Positions 9,291-16,832 of a stretch of 64,000 nt of DNA are shown here, one piece after another (the first letter of the stretch is position 1; each line of letters starts with the position of its first letter). Where the stretch lies: contig NZ_CP029562.1 in NCBI RefSeq assembly GCF_004136315.1, positions 3,167,501-3,231,500 of the forward strand, given 5' to 3'. The notes below the pieces were generated by a model. The model was not told the DNA's origin. It did no database searches and was given only the letters and a program-made list of their open reading frames with translations. Origin of the DNA: Mesorhizobium sp. Pch-S (GTDB lineage Bacteria > Pseudomonadota > Alphaproteobacteria > Rhizobiales > Rhizobiaceae). A program made the position numbers and the translations under genes.

Positions 9291-10351
9291 TCAGTCCGCG
9301 GCGAAGTTGCCGGCCGGCACCACCAGGTGATACTCGACCCGATCGTCCGAGATTTCGAATGTGGCCATGCCGTCGAGCGCGGCGGGAACCACCCGCTCGA
9401 GTGCCACGGAACCGAAACGCTTCTGCTCGGGGCCGCTGCAGGACGGGAAACGTTCATTCCAGCGCAACCATAGCGCCGGCGGATTTGCATCGAGATCCGC
9501 AAGCCCGGCCGTGACGTCGACGACGGCATCCGATTGCGACAGCGCGCCGTAGCTCATCGAATTGACGACGAGTTCATGCACGGCAAGACCAATATGAAGT
9601 GCCGCGTTTGGATTCAGGAACGGGTCGACACCTTCGAAACGCAGGCTGCGCGAAGGATCGGCTCCATAGCGCTCCATCTGGCCTTCGATCAATTCGCGGA
9701 GGCGGGCGCCACGCCAGTTGGAAGACGTCACCAGATCCTGCGAGGAGGAAAGCGACTGCAACCGACCTCTGAAACGGGTCAGGAAATCACCGATATCGCT
9801 CGAATAACGGCCGGTCTGGCTGGCGATGCCCTGGATGATGGCCAGCAGATTCTTGGAGCGGTGACTGACCTCGCGCAACAATGTCTTGAGCGTCTGCTCA
9901 CGGCGCTTCTGCTCGGTCACTTCGATCCAGGTCGACACGATACCTTGAATGGCACCATCGTCGTCCAGATCGGCATCGAGCCAGATGTCGAACCAGCGTA
10001 CGCCATCTTCATGCGGCATGCTGACCTCGATACGGCCGGACTCGCCAGTCTCCAGCACATGGCGCTGGGCAGCTTCGATCCTCTCCAGCTGCGCCGGAGG
10101 CAGGCCGCCGCCCTTTTTCTTCGGACCAGTGGGGCAAGGATGTTGCGTGTCCAGACCTTGGTCAGCGACCGATCGTGGTAGGCGACATAGATACCTGTAT
10201 GCCGCAATGCGATGTTGAAGGCTCGCCGGATCTGTGCGTCGCACCCCGGAGGCAGATCATCCTGGTTGAGTCTCTCGACCTGGTCTACCCGCGCCGCCGC
10301 AGCGGCCTCGGCAACTACCGCCTGGATGTTCTCATTGGCCGGCAGGCTCAT
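9291..10351 (-). pseudogene. HWE-family PAS histidine kinase of the stress-response locus, frameshifted
   Basis: Two overlapping frames together make one kinase. The N-terminal frame starts at ATG 10351 (MSLPANENIQ) and makes sense to about 10130 (TKVWTRNILAPL). From there the other frame continues with a PAS/PAC segment (FDIWLDADLDDDGAIQGIV), the H-box EVSHRSKNLLAIIQGIASQ, an N-box-like AVHELVVNSMSYGA and the RWNE motif typical of HWE kinases. Restoring one G at about 10125-10129 joins both frames as APLGPKKKGGG. Kinases at this position next to phyR normally phosphorylate PhyR (PhyK-like; inferred). It may be a real mutation or a consensus error. Confidence 0.8.
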
Positions 10352-10391
10352 AGCACGCTCTGCTTTTCCGCAATATTGGTTGCGGAGCCGT

Positions 10392-10556
10392 TCATGCCCG
10401 CTTGAAGATGCCAGCGAGCAGGGAGATCACCAGGAAAGCCAGGAAGATAAAGAACAGAATCTTGGCCAGACCCGCCGATGCTCCAGCTATGCCGCCGAAT
10501 CCAAGCGCGCCGGCCACGATCGCCACGACCAGAAAAACCAGCGCCCAGTAAAGCAT
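10392..10556 (-). CDS. DUF1328 family small membrane protein
   Basis: This 54-residue protein reads [19 protein letters not shown], then [16 protein letters not shown] and a second hydrophobic stretch ending LLAGIFKRA, which is the DUF1328/YtjA pattern of two membrane helices. AAGGAG precedes the ATG. Upstream lies a good EcfG-type promoter (10585-10610), so it is probably induced by the general stress sigma factor encoded nearby. Homologues recur beside stress genes in rhizobia. The molecular role is unknown. Confidence 0.85.
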   Translation of the reverse strand: MLYWALVFLVVAIVAGALGFGGIAGASAGLAKILFFIFLAFLVISLLAGIFKRA

Positions 10557-10584
10557 GAACCGACTCCTTCGTTAGATGCGGCAG

Positions 10585-10610
10585 AACGTGCTGCCGCCCT
10601 TGTTTGTTCC
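10585..10610 (-). promoter_or_regulatory. EcfG-type stress promoter for the DUF1328 gene
   Basis: On the minus strand, GGAAC (10610-10606) and CGTT (10588-10585) are separated by 17 bases, matching the alphaproteobacterial EcfG consensus GGAAC-N16/17-CGTT. It lies 28 bases upstream of the DUF1328 start codon. Confidence 0.8.
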
Positions 10611-10646
10611 GCTCCGGTGCGAAAAACACGATCGGAACCGCCTTCG

Positions 10647-11441
10647 TCAAGCCGCAGCCTTGGCGTGGCGATCAAAGAAGAGCGCCTGGCTGATCAACGC
10701 CTTGACCATGTCGGGGTTGAACGGTTTGGTGACGAGGAAAGTCGGTTCCGGCCTTTCACCCGTCAGCAGGCGCTCGGGGAAGGCGGTGATGAAGATGACC
10801 GGCACGGAAGCCGTTCTCAGGATATCGTTCACGGCATCGATGCCCGAGCTGCCATCGGCGAGCTGGATATCGGCCAGCACCATCTTCGGCCGCGCCTTGG
10901 CGAAGAGTGCCACGGCCTCGGTCTGCGTGCGGGCGATGCCGACGACACGATGGCCGAGGCTCTCGACCATCTCCTCGATATCCATGGCGATCAGCGGTTC
11001 GTCTTCGATGATGAGGATATCGGTAGCGACCTGACGGGAAATCTCATTGCTCGCCTCGACGAGAAGTTCGGTGAAGCGATCTTCTCCGATGCCCAGGACC
11101 TCGGCGGCTTCTGTCTCGCTGAAGCCTTCGACTGCAACCAGCAGGAAAGCCTGGCGCGGCAGCGGCGCAAGCGCGTCAAGATTGGCGGCCGCGCGTTCCT
11201 CCCAACCGGTCGGCTCGTCGCCCTTCGGAACGCGGATTGCGACGGATGTGAAGAGTTTCGCGAAGATCTTGTAGAGCGCGATGCGATCGGAGGAACTTTC
11301 GGGGAAGATCGACGTGTCTGCGATGATCGCCTCGAGCATCGTCGCCACCATGGCATCGCCGCTGTGCTGGGAACCGGAGACAGCGCGGGCAAACCTGCGC
11401 AGATAAGGAAGATGCGGCGCGATAGTGGCGGACAAACCCAT
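10647..11441 (-). CDS. phyR: General stress response regulator PhyR (anti-anti-sigma)
   Basis: This 264-residue protein has the inverted architecture unique to PhyR: an N-terminal sigma-like domain resembling EcfG (about residues 1-125; region-4-like FSETEAAEVLGIGEDRF) and a C-terminal receiver domain (about 138-258). D191 in MVLADIQLADG is the likely phosphorylation site, with VTKPFN carrying the switch lysine. When phosphorylated, the sigma-like domain binds NepR and frees EcfG. It is divergent from nepR-ecfG, with facing EcfG promoters between them, so the pathway appears to amplify its own expression. Confidence 0.96.
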   Translation of the reverse strand: MGLSATIAPHLPYLRRFARAVSGSQHSGDAMVATMLEAIIADTSIFPESSSDRIALYKIFAKLFTSVAIRVPKGDEPTGWEERAAANLDALAPLPRQAFLLVAVEGFSETEAAEVLGIGEDRFTELLVEASNEISRQVATDILIIEDEPLIAMDIEEMVESLGHRVVGIARTQTEAVALFAKARPKMVLADIQLADGSSGIDAVNDILRTASVPVIFITAFPERLLTGERPEPTFLVTKPFNPDMVKALISQALFFDRHAKAAA

Positions 11442-11511
11442 GACAAACGGCTCCCTCGGATGGCGTCTCTAGACTGTAACAGATAGAAGTATACATATAC
11501 CCGGGACAACG

Positions 11512-11536
11512 AACGTTTCCGTCATGAAAAAGTTCC
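11512..11536 (-). promoter_or_regulatory. EcfG promoter of phyR
   Basis: Minus-strand GGAAC (11536-11532) and CGTT (11515-11512) are separated by exactly 16 bases, a perfect consensus match. It lies 70 bases upstream of the phyR start, in the phyR-nepR divergent region. Confidence 0.85.
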
Positions 11537-11544
11537 ACCATGGC

Positions 11545-11569
11545 GGAACCATTGTCCAGGGGATACGTT
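11545..11569 (+). promoter_or_regulatory. EcfG promoter of nepR-ecfG
   Basis: GGAAC (11545-11549) and CGTT (11566-11569) are separated by 16 bases, a perfect EcfG consensus. It drives nepR, 80 bases downstream, and implies autoregulation of the sigma factor. Confidence 0.85.
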
Positions 11570-11649
11570 ACGAGCCAACCAAGCGAATGGATGAACGGTA
11601 GCTTGTTGGATCAAGCCGAAAACAGCTCGGGGGACTGGACAAAAGGCGA

Positions 11650-11841
11650 ATGAAGGACACCACCAAGACTGGCGCCGGCGTGCGCCAGGCCGGTTCTGCC
11701 GACGCGCTCGGCACCAACTCTGAAATCGGCCGCAAACTCAAGCAATATTACGATGAACTCGTCTCGGACGAAGTTCCGGATCGCTTTGCCCAGTTGCTGG
11801 CGCAACTGGAGCAGGTCGAGCCAGGGCGCAAGAAGGACTGA
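11650..11841 (+). CDS. nepR: Anti-sigma factor NepR
   Basis: This 63-residue protein has the conserved NepR core IGRKLKQYYDELVSDEVPDR followed by FAQLLAQLE, two short helices that clamp EcfG or, alternatively, the sigma-like domain of PhyR. The flanking N-terminal segment is polar and probably disordered, as known for the family. The stop codon is 3 bases before the ecfG start, so expression is translationally coupled. It acts as the switch element of the partner-switching cascade in the cytoplasm. Confidence 0.94.
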   Translation: MKDTTKTGAGVRQAGSADALGTNSEIGRKLKQYYDELVSDEVPDRFAQLLAQLEQVEPGRKKD

Positions 11842-11844
11842 CGC

Positions 11845-12393
11845 ATGTCCGCATCCGAGGGCTTTCGGACCGACCTGCTCGGCGCCATTCCAAGTCTGCG
11901 TGCCTTTGCCGTATCGCTGACCCAGAATGCCGACCGCGCCGACGACCTTGTCCAGGAGACCCTGGTCAAGGCCTGGGACAAGCAGGACAGTTTTCAACTG
12001 GGCACCAACCTCAAGGCATGGCTTTTCACCATCCTGCGCAACGAATTCTATTCGCAGATGCGCAAGCGCGGCCGCGAGGTCCAGGACAGTGATGGCATCA
12101 TGACCGCGCGTCTTGCCATCCACCCATCCCAGCACGGGCAGCTGGATCTCAAGGATTTCCGGGCAGCGCTGGAACAGTTGCCGGAGGATCAGCGCGAAGC
12201 GATCATCCTGATCGGCGCGTCCGGGTTCTCCTATGAGGAAGCGGCGGAGATCTGCGGCTGCGCCGTCGGTACCATCAAGAGCCGCGTCAGCAGGGCCCGT
12301 ACCCGGTTGCAGGAAATCCTTCAGATCTCCGGAGATGAAGATTTCGGCCCTGATGCGATTTCTGCCCAGGTGACGGGATCGTCCGTCCTTTGA
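11845..12393 (+). CDS. ecfG: General stress ECF sigma factor EcfG
   Basis: This 182-residue ECF sigma factor shows region 2 at about residues 12-80 (NADRADDLVQETLVKAWDK, then FTILRNEFYSQMRKRGR) and region 4 at about 110-165 (LPEDQREAIILIGASGFSY, then EAAEICGCAVGTIKSRVSRA). No extra domains are present. The position behind nepR and divergent to phyR identifies it as EcfG (ECF15 group), which directs RNA polymerase to GGAAC-N16/17-CGTT promoters, several of which are visible close by. A palindromic GC-rich sequence follows the stop. Confidence 0.95.
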   Translation: MSASEGFRTDLLGAIPSLRAFAVSLTQNADRADDLVQETLVKAWDKQDSFQLGTNLKAWLFTILRNEFYSQMRKRGREVQDSDGIMTARLAIHPSQHGQLDLKDFRAALEQLPEDQREAIILIGASGFSYEEAAEICGCAVGTIKSRVSRARTRLQEILQISGDEDFGPDAISAQVTGSSVL

Positions 12394-12441
12394 AGGCCGC
12401 GGCCTTTGCGGCTGGACGGGAGTGTCAAAACCATTTTCAAT

Positions 12442-12466
12442 GGAACCGGCCGTTTGTGAACGGGTT
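12442..12466 (+). promoter_or_regulatory. Possible EcfG promoter of the DUF883-holin pair
   Basis: GGAAC (12442-12446) is followed after 16 bases by GGTT, one base off the CGTT consensus. It lies 48 bases upstream of the DUF883 start. The weaker -10 makes this less certain than the other three EcfG promoters. Confidence 0.5.
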
Positions 12467-12513
12467 GAGATGATGTCGGGCGTGTTGGCTCGGCAAAATG
12501 CAAGGAGTTCAGT

Positions 12514-12840
12514 ATGGCCAAAACCACGGACAAGATCAGCGCAACCGCCAAGTCCACCGAGGATCTGGAGGCCGATATCCGCCAATTGCAGGCCGATATC
12601 GCAAAACTGACCCAACAACTGGCCCAGACCGGTGAGCATGGGCTTGGCGCTGCGCGCCGCGCTGCGGCACAGGGTGCGGAGCATCTGCGTGAACGGGGTG
12701 AGGCGGCAATGGAAAAGCTGCGCGGCAACGCGCACGACATCGAGGACCAGGTCGCTGCCACGGTGCGTGAGAAACCGATGACGTCCCTCGCGGTGGCCGC
12801 AGGCGTCGGCTTCCTTTTCGCTCTTCTGTCCCGGCGTTGA
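12514..12840 (+). CDS. DUF883 (ElaB/YqjD-like) membrane-anchored protein
   Basis: This 108-residue protein has a charged coiled-coil N-terminal part (EDLEADIRQLQADIAKLTQQ, residues 16-35), an Ala/Arg-rich helix and a C-terminal membrane anchor (MTSLAVAAGVGFLFALL). That layout matches DUF883/YqjD, tail-anchored proteins that in enterobacteria are linked to stationary phase and ribosomes. AAGGAG precedes the ATG. It sits next to ecfG with a possible EcfG promoter and overlaps the next gene by 4 bases, so a stress-regulated envelope role is inferred. Confidence 0.85.
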   Translation: MAKTTDKISATAKSTEDLEADIRQLQADIAKLTQQLAQTGEHGLGAARRAAAQGAEHLRERGEAAMEKLRGNAHDIEDQVAATVREKPMTSLAVAAGVGFLFALLSRR

Positions 12841-13337
12841 GTTTCGGGCGGCACGTGGGACCGCTGGCCTCCCTTCTGATAAGCCTCGTGACCGGTGAGG
12901 CAGGCACCGTCGCCCGGAATATCCGTGGCGCGGCGATCGCCTATGGGATCGCTCTGCTTGCCGCGTTGGCGGGCGTGAGTTTCCTGTTGCTGGCAGCCTA
13001 TCTCTGGGCTGCGGCACGATTTGGCGCGATCAATGCGGCACTCGGCTTTGGAGTGGGGTTCCTCGTGTTGGCCGGTATCGTCGTCCTGATCTACCGCCTG
13101 ACTGCGAAAAAACGTGCGCGTCGTCGCGCCGAGCGCCGCAAGAGCGATTTCACGGCACTTGCGATCGCCGCGAGCATCGCCGCGCTGCCGGAGTTGCTGC
13201 GCAGCAAGGAGGGTCTGGGAGCTCTCCTCGGCCCGCTTGCAGCATTCCTTGCCTATGCTGTCTATCGGGAAAATTCGCCCAAGCCGGATGCAGGAGGGGC
13301 GGGGGAGGAAACGCCTAATCCCGACGTTTCAACCTGA
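12837..13337 (+). CDS. Putative holin-superfamily integral membrane protein
   Basis: This 166-residue protein has two adjacent membrane segments (AIAYGIALLAALAGVSFLLL at about 32-51 and a second at about 65-88), a basic RRRAERRK linker and a weaker third hydrophobic stretch. It resembles the phage_holin_3_6/Holin-X group that often accompanies DUF883 genes; this is not evidence of a phage. The TTG start overlaps the preceding stop (TTGA), implying coupling; a GTG 18 bases later (12855) is an alternative. It probably works with the DUF883 protein in the stressed envelope. Confidence 0.7.
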   Translation: MSFGRHVGPLASLLISLVTGEAGTVARNIRGAAIAYGIALLAALAGVSFLLLAAYLWAAARFGAINAALGFGVGFLVLAGIVVLIYRLTAKKRARRRAERRKSDFTALAIAASIAALPELLRSKEGLGALLGPLAAFLAYAVYRENSPKPDAGGAGEETPNPDVST

Positions 13338-13346
13338 CTTGTAATG

Positions 13347-13373
13347 GTGAACGATGGCTGCTCCATTGTTCAC
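13347..13373. promoter_or_regulatory. Inverted repeat upstream of the dioxygenase gene
   Basis: Arms GTGAACGATGG and CCATTGTTCAC (10 of 11 paired) surround the 5-base centre CTGCT. No T run follows, and it lies 110 bases before the dioxygenase start, so it could be a repressor operator. A stem in the 3' end of the preceding transcript is the alternative. Confidence 0.4.
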
Positions 13374-13482
13374 AATCAGAGCACAGTCCATTCTGTCTTC
13401 GCTGTCTTTGCCTGTGCCGGTCGCACGCTCATATTGGCGTCGAGAGCGGCCAAGGGGCCGCGCCGGAGAGAAAGGGCAAATC

Positions 13483-14415
13483 ATGCTTACCCAGATCAAA
13501 GGCCTGCATCACGTCACTTCCATGGCTGCGGATGCACGCCAGAACAATGATTTCTTCACGCAGAAGCTTGGCCTGCGCAGGGTCAAGAAGACGGTCAATT
13601 TCGACGCACCGGACGTCTATCATCTCTACTACGCGGATGAGTTCGGCACGCCGGGCTCGGTGATGACCTATTTCCCGTTCCCCAATATTGGCAAGGGTCG
13701 CCAGGGCGTTGGCGAGGTGGGAACCACGGTGTTCTCTGTGCCCGAAGGTACGCTGCCTTACTGGCAACGGCATTTTGCGGATCAGGGCGTCGCCGGGGTC
13801 ATGGCCGAGGAGACTTTCGGCCAGAAACGGTTGAAGTTCTCGGGACCTGATGGCGATGGCTTCGCGCTGGTCGAAGACAAGGCGGATGGCCGTGCTCCCT
13901 GGCTCAAGGGCGGGGTGCCCGGAGACGAGGCGATTCGCGGATTTCATTCCGTATCGATGCGGCTGAAGGACGGCGCCGCTACCGAAGAACTGCTCACGTT
14001 CATGGGCTATGAAGAGCTCGACCGCGCCGGCAACGTAACCAGGATGGCGCTGAAGAACGGCAATGGTGCCGATGTCATCGATATCGAAACGCTGCCGGCG
14101 GCTTCATTCGCCGGGCTGGGCGCCGGTTCGGTACATCACGTGGCCTTCGCCGTCGAGGACCGTGCCGCGCAACTCGAAGTCCGCAAAGCGCTGATGGATA
14201 CGGGCTACCAGGTGACACCGGTGATCGACCGTGACTATTTCTGGGCGATCTATTTCCGTACTCCGGGCGGCGTGCTGTTCGAAGTGGCGACCAACGAACC
14301 CGGTTTCGACAGGGATGAAGATACCGCGCATCTCGGCGAGGCGCTGAAGCTGCCTGCGCAGCACCAGCACCTGCGGCCCTATCTCGAGAAGCACCTGCAG
14401 CCTCTGGAGAGCTGA
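13483..14415 (+). CDS. Ring-cleaving dioxygenase of the vicinal-oxygen-chelate family
   Basis: This 310-residue protein has two glyoxalase/VOC modules. The first begins IKGLHHVTSMAADA, with a metal-ligand His in GLHH; the second holds GSVHHVAFAVED and the third ligand Glu in TPGGVLFEVAT. The length and ends match MhqO/LinE-like extradiol dioxygenases, Fe(II) enzymes that open quinol or catechol rings. The start at 13483 was chosen over the longer frame because AGAAAGGGC lies upstream. An esterase-like hydrolase follows, a common partner in quinone detoxification. The substrate is unknown. Confidence 0.85.
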   Translation: MLTQIKGLHHVTSMAADARQNNDFFTQKLGLRRVKKTVNFDAPDVYHLYYADEFGTPGSVMTYFPFPNIGKGRQGVGEVGTTVFSVPEGTLPYWQRHFADQGVAGVMAEETFGQKRLKFSGPDGDGFALVEDKADGRAPWLKGGVPGDEAIRGFHSVSMRLKDGAATEELLTFMGYEELDRAGNVTRMALKNGNGADVIDIETLPAASFAGLGAGSVHHVAFAVEDRAAQLEVRKALMDTGYQVTPVIDRDYFWAIYFRTPGGVLFEVATNEPGFDRDEDTAHLGEALKLPAQHQHLRPYLEKHLQPLES

Positions 14416-14424
14416 AGGAACGAT

Positions 14425-14446
14425 CCCCGCCGCTGTCGCGGCGGGG
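14425..14446 (+). terminator. GC-rich hairpin between dioxygenase and hydrolase genes
   Basis: A perfect 9-bp stem (CCCCGCCGC / GCGGCGGGG) has the loop TGTC and no T tract. It may slow polymerase or stabilise the upstream mRNA end rather than stop transcription outright. Confidence 0.45.
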
Positions 14447-14475
14447 GGCGCCGAAATGTGGACAAGGAGGTCGGA

Positions 14476-15099
14476 ATGTCGAGTAGTTCTTATATCCATG
14501 AGATTTTGCCGGGCGCTCCGCGCGGCCCGATGCTGTTCGTCTTCCATGGAACAGGCGGAGATGAGCGCCAGTTCTTGGCTTTCGGGCGAGAGCTGTTGCC
14601 AACCGCGACGATCGTATCACCCCGCGGCGATGTGTCGGAGTTCGGCGCGGCGCGGTTTTTTCGCCGCACCGGCGAAGGTGTCTACGATATGGACGATCTG
14701 GCCCGGGCGACCGCCAAGATGGCCGATTTCGTTCAGTCGCATATCTCGGCGGTGCAGCCATCGGCGGTGTTCGGGCTGGGTTATTCCAATGGAGCCAACA
14801 TCCTGGCGTCGCTGGTCTTCGAGCAGCCGAATCTGTTCGATGCCGCGGTGTTGATGCACCCGCTGATCCCGTTCGAGCCGCAGGTGAACGGTAGTCTCGC
14901 AGAGAGCCACATCCTCATCACCGCCGGCCGGCGCGATCCCATCTGTCCACCTAACCTCACCAGCCGGCTCGACGCCTATTTGCGCGCGGCAGGTGCAGAT
15001 GTCACAGTGGAATGGCACGAGGGCGGCCACGAGGTGCGGCCGAACGAGATCGAAGCGGCGAGGCGGCTTTTCGCCGCCGAGCCTGTGAAAGGAGCATAG
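14476..15099 (+). CDS. Alpha/beta hydrolase, phospholipase/carboxylesterase family
   Basis: This 207-residue hydrolase has the oxyanion-side motif LFVFHGTGGDE, the nucleophile elbow GLGYSNGAN (Ser nucleophile), an acid residue in AGRRDPICPP and the catalytic His in EGGHEV. This is the COG0400 (YpfH-like) fold of small carboxylesterases. The ATG at 14476 follows AAGGAGG with ideal spacing; the earlier in-frame GTG does not. It is co-oriented with the ring-cleaving dioxygenase 60 bases upstream, matching the mhq-type dioxygenase-hydrolase pair. A cytoplasmic ester-hydrolysing role after ring opening is inferred. Confidence 0.85.
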   Translation: MSSSSYIHEILPGAPRGPMLFVFHGTGGDERQFLAFGRELLPTATIVSPRGDVSEFGAARFFRRTGEGVYDMDDLARATAKMADFVQSHISAVQPSAVFGLGYSNGANILASLVFEQPNLFDAAVLMHPLIPFEPQVNGSLAESHILITAGRRDPICPPNLTSRLDAYLRAAGADVTVEWHEGGHEVRPNEIEAARRLFAAEPVKGA

Positions 15100-15101
15100 C
15101 C

Positions 15102-15401
15102 ATGGTCGAAGCGTTGCCCGAGATCGAACTCGAAGATCATGGCTCCAAGGGACGCTACGTGCTGCGTGGCGCTGGCGGCGCCGAAGCCGAGATGACGTTC
15201 ACCAAGGTCGGTGAACACAGGATCATCATCGACCACACCGAGGTTCCGGATGCATTTCGTGGGCAGGGTGCAGGTCTCAGGCTGGTGACACGGGCCGTTG
15301 AGGATGCGCGCGCTTCGCAAAAGAAGATCATTCCGCTTTGTCCGTTTGCGGCAGCGCAGTTTCGTCGCCATGCGGAATGGGCTGATGTTCTTGCCACATA
15401 G
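15102..15401 (+). CDS. Small GNAT-like N-acetyltransferase (YjdJ type)
   Basis: This 99-residue protein belongs to the COG2388 group of minimal GNAT domains. It has beta strands with MTFTKVG and RIIIDHTEVP, the acetyl-CoA loop VPDAFRGQGAGLRLV and the late segment KIIPLCPFAAAQFRRH. The start is 2 bases after the hydrolase stop with GGAG upstream, so the two are co-translated. Acceptor substrates of this subgroup are unknown. It may simply travel with the dioxygenase-hydrolase operon. Confidence 0.85.
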   Translation: MVEALPEIELEDHGSKGRYVLRGAGGAEAEMTFTKVGEHRIIIDHTEVPDAFRGQGAGLRLVTRAVEDARASQKKIIPLCPFAAAQFRRHAEWADVLAT

Positions 15402-15501
15402 GACCCCATATCGTTCGCCTCAACGAATTTTGACGTGGATTTGAGATCTCTGTCGCGTAACAAATCGCCATGTCGACGCGAACACTCCAGGAGCGGTGCC
15501 T

Positions 15502-16038
15502 GTGGCGGGCATGAATGAAGCCGAGCTTGCCCGCCTGATGCGGGCGGCCACCGCAGGCGATGAGAAAGCCTATGCCGAGTTCCTGCGCGGAACCGCAGCG
15601 ATCGTTCGCGGCTTTGCGCGGCGCAAGATCGTGCAGGGCGGTGTCGATCCCGAGGATGTCGTGCAGGAGACTTTGCTGGCCATTCATCTCAAGCGGCATA
15701 CCTGGCGTCAGGATGCGCCGATCCTGCCGTGGATCTACGCCATCGCCCGCTTCAAGCTGATCGATGCTTTTCGCCGTCGTGGTCGACACATCGAAGTGGC
15801 TGTGGATGATTTTGCCGAAACGCTGGCCGAACCGGAGCAGGAAACGGTCAGCGAACGCGACATGGGTCGCGCGCTCGACAGTCTGCCTCCAGGGCAGCGT
15901 TCGGTGGTGTCATCGATTTCCGTCGATGGCCATTCGATCGGCGAGACGGCGAAAAAGCTCGGCATGAATGAGACGGCGGTACGGGTGGCGTTGCATCGTG
16001 GGCTGGCGGCCATCGCCAAGCGGTTCGCGCGAGGCTGA
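15502..16038 (+). CDS. ECF-family RNA polymerase sigma factor
   Basis: This is a roughly 178-residue sigma factor with region 2 (VDPEDVVQETLLAIHLKRHT, then PWIYAIARFKLIDAFRRRGR) and region 4 (LPPGQRSVVSSISVDGHSIG, then ETAKKLGMNETAVRVALHRG). The GTG at 15502 lies 8 bases from AGGAG; GTG 15496 or ATG 15511 are alternatives. The next gene, one base away, encodes a DUF1109 anti-sigma factor. That pairing defines the ECF group controlled by NrsF-type membrane anti-sigma factors, often responding to oxidative or metal stress. The inducing signal here is unknown. Confidence 0.9.
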   Translation: MAGMNEAELARLMRAATAGDEKAYAEFLRGTAAIVRGFARRKIVQGGVDPEDVVQETLLAIHLKRHTWRQDAPILPWIYAIARFKLIDAFRRRGRHIEVAVDDFAETLAEPEQETVSERDMGRALDSLPPGQRSVVSSISVDGHSIGETAKKLGMNETAVRVALHRGLAAIAKRFARG

Positions 16039-16039
16039 G

Positions 16040-16678
16040 ATGAACACGGACGAATTGATCAAGACGCTGGGCGCTGATGTCAAAACGACGGCCATGCCGC
16101 TTGGCAGGATGTGGCTTGTCGTGCTGGCATTTGCGGCGGTCGCCGCAGCCGCCGTGTTCTTCATGACGATCGGCATGCGGCCCGATTTCATGCAGGCGAT
16201 GCAGACGATCCGCTTCCTCTTCAAGTTCGTCTTCACGATCACCCTGGCAATCACCGCTTTCCTGGCGCTGCGGATGCTGGCAATGCCGGGGGCACCGGCA
16301 GGCAGATATGGCCGCTGGCTGCTGGTCGCGCCATTCCTCATGGCTGCCGCCGTCGTTCTTGAATTGTTTGCGATGCCGTCGAGCGACTGGGGTAAACGTC
16401 TCGTGGGCAACAATATGATGATCTGCCTGTCGTTCATCCCGTTGATCGGTCTTGTTCCTCTTGCAGCTCTCCTGGTTGCCTTGAAACAGGCTGCGCCCAC
16501 GAGGCCGGCCCTGTCAGGCGCGGTCGCGGGATTGCTGGCCGGTGCCCTGGCGGCCACGTTTTATGCGGCACACTGCACGGACGACTCTCCGCTGTTCGTG
16601 GCGACCTGGTACAGTCTGGCCATTGCTGCCCTGGGCGGGATCGGAGCGCTGGCCGGCCGCTTTTTCCTGCGTTGGTAA
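16040..16678 (+). CDS. DUF1109 (NrsF-like) membrane anti-sigma factor
   Basis: This 212-residue protein has six predicted membrane helices and a short cytoplasmic N-terminus (MNTDELIKTLGADVKTTAMP) like that by which NrsF-type proteins bind their sigma factor. Two conserved features of the family are seen: a charged cytosolic start before helix 1, and a Cys near the late helices (AAHCTDDSPLFVATWY). The start codon follows the sigma-factor stop by one base, so they are made together. It is predicted to hold the ECF factor inactive at the inner membrane. Confidence 0.87.
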   Translation: MNTDELIKTLGADVKTTAMPLGRMWLVVLAFAAVAAAAVFFMTIGMRPDFMQAMQTIRFLFKFVFTITLAITAFLALRMLAMPGAPAGRYGRWLLVAPFLMAAAVVLELFAMPSSDWGKRLVGNNMMICLSFIPLIGLVPLAALLVALKQAAPTRPALSGAVAGLLAGALAATFYAAHCTDDSPLFVATWYSLAIAALGGIGALAGRFFLRW

Positions 16679-16832
16679 AGCGGAAGATAAAACAGTGAAA
16701 TCTTATAGATGCAGACTGTTGCGCGGTTGCTTCACGACACCTTTAAATGGTGGACGCGCCCTCTATGCAATCATTGCTTAAATGAGATACTCCATAGTGG
16801 AGGTGAAGGGATGCGCCTAGGTAGATAACGTT

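Noticed and set aside
10125..10129. Programmed ribosomal frameshift in the HWE kinase
   Set aside because: No slippery heptamer or following pseudoknot was evident, and a missing G explains the break more simply.
12514..13337. Phage remnant, because of a holin-like protein
   Set aside because: No other phage gene is nearby; DUF883 and Holin-X-like proteins commonly follow stress sigma genes in alphaproteobacteria.
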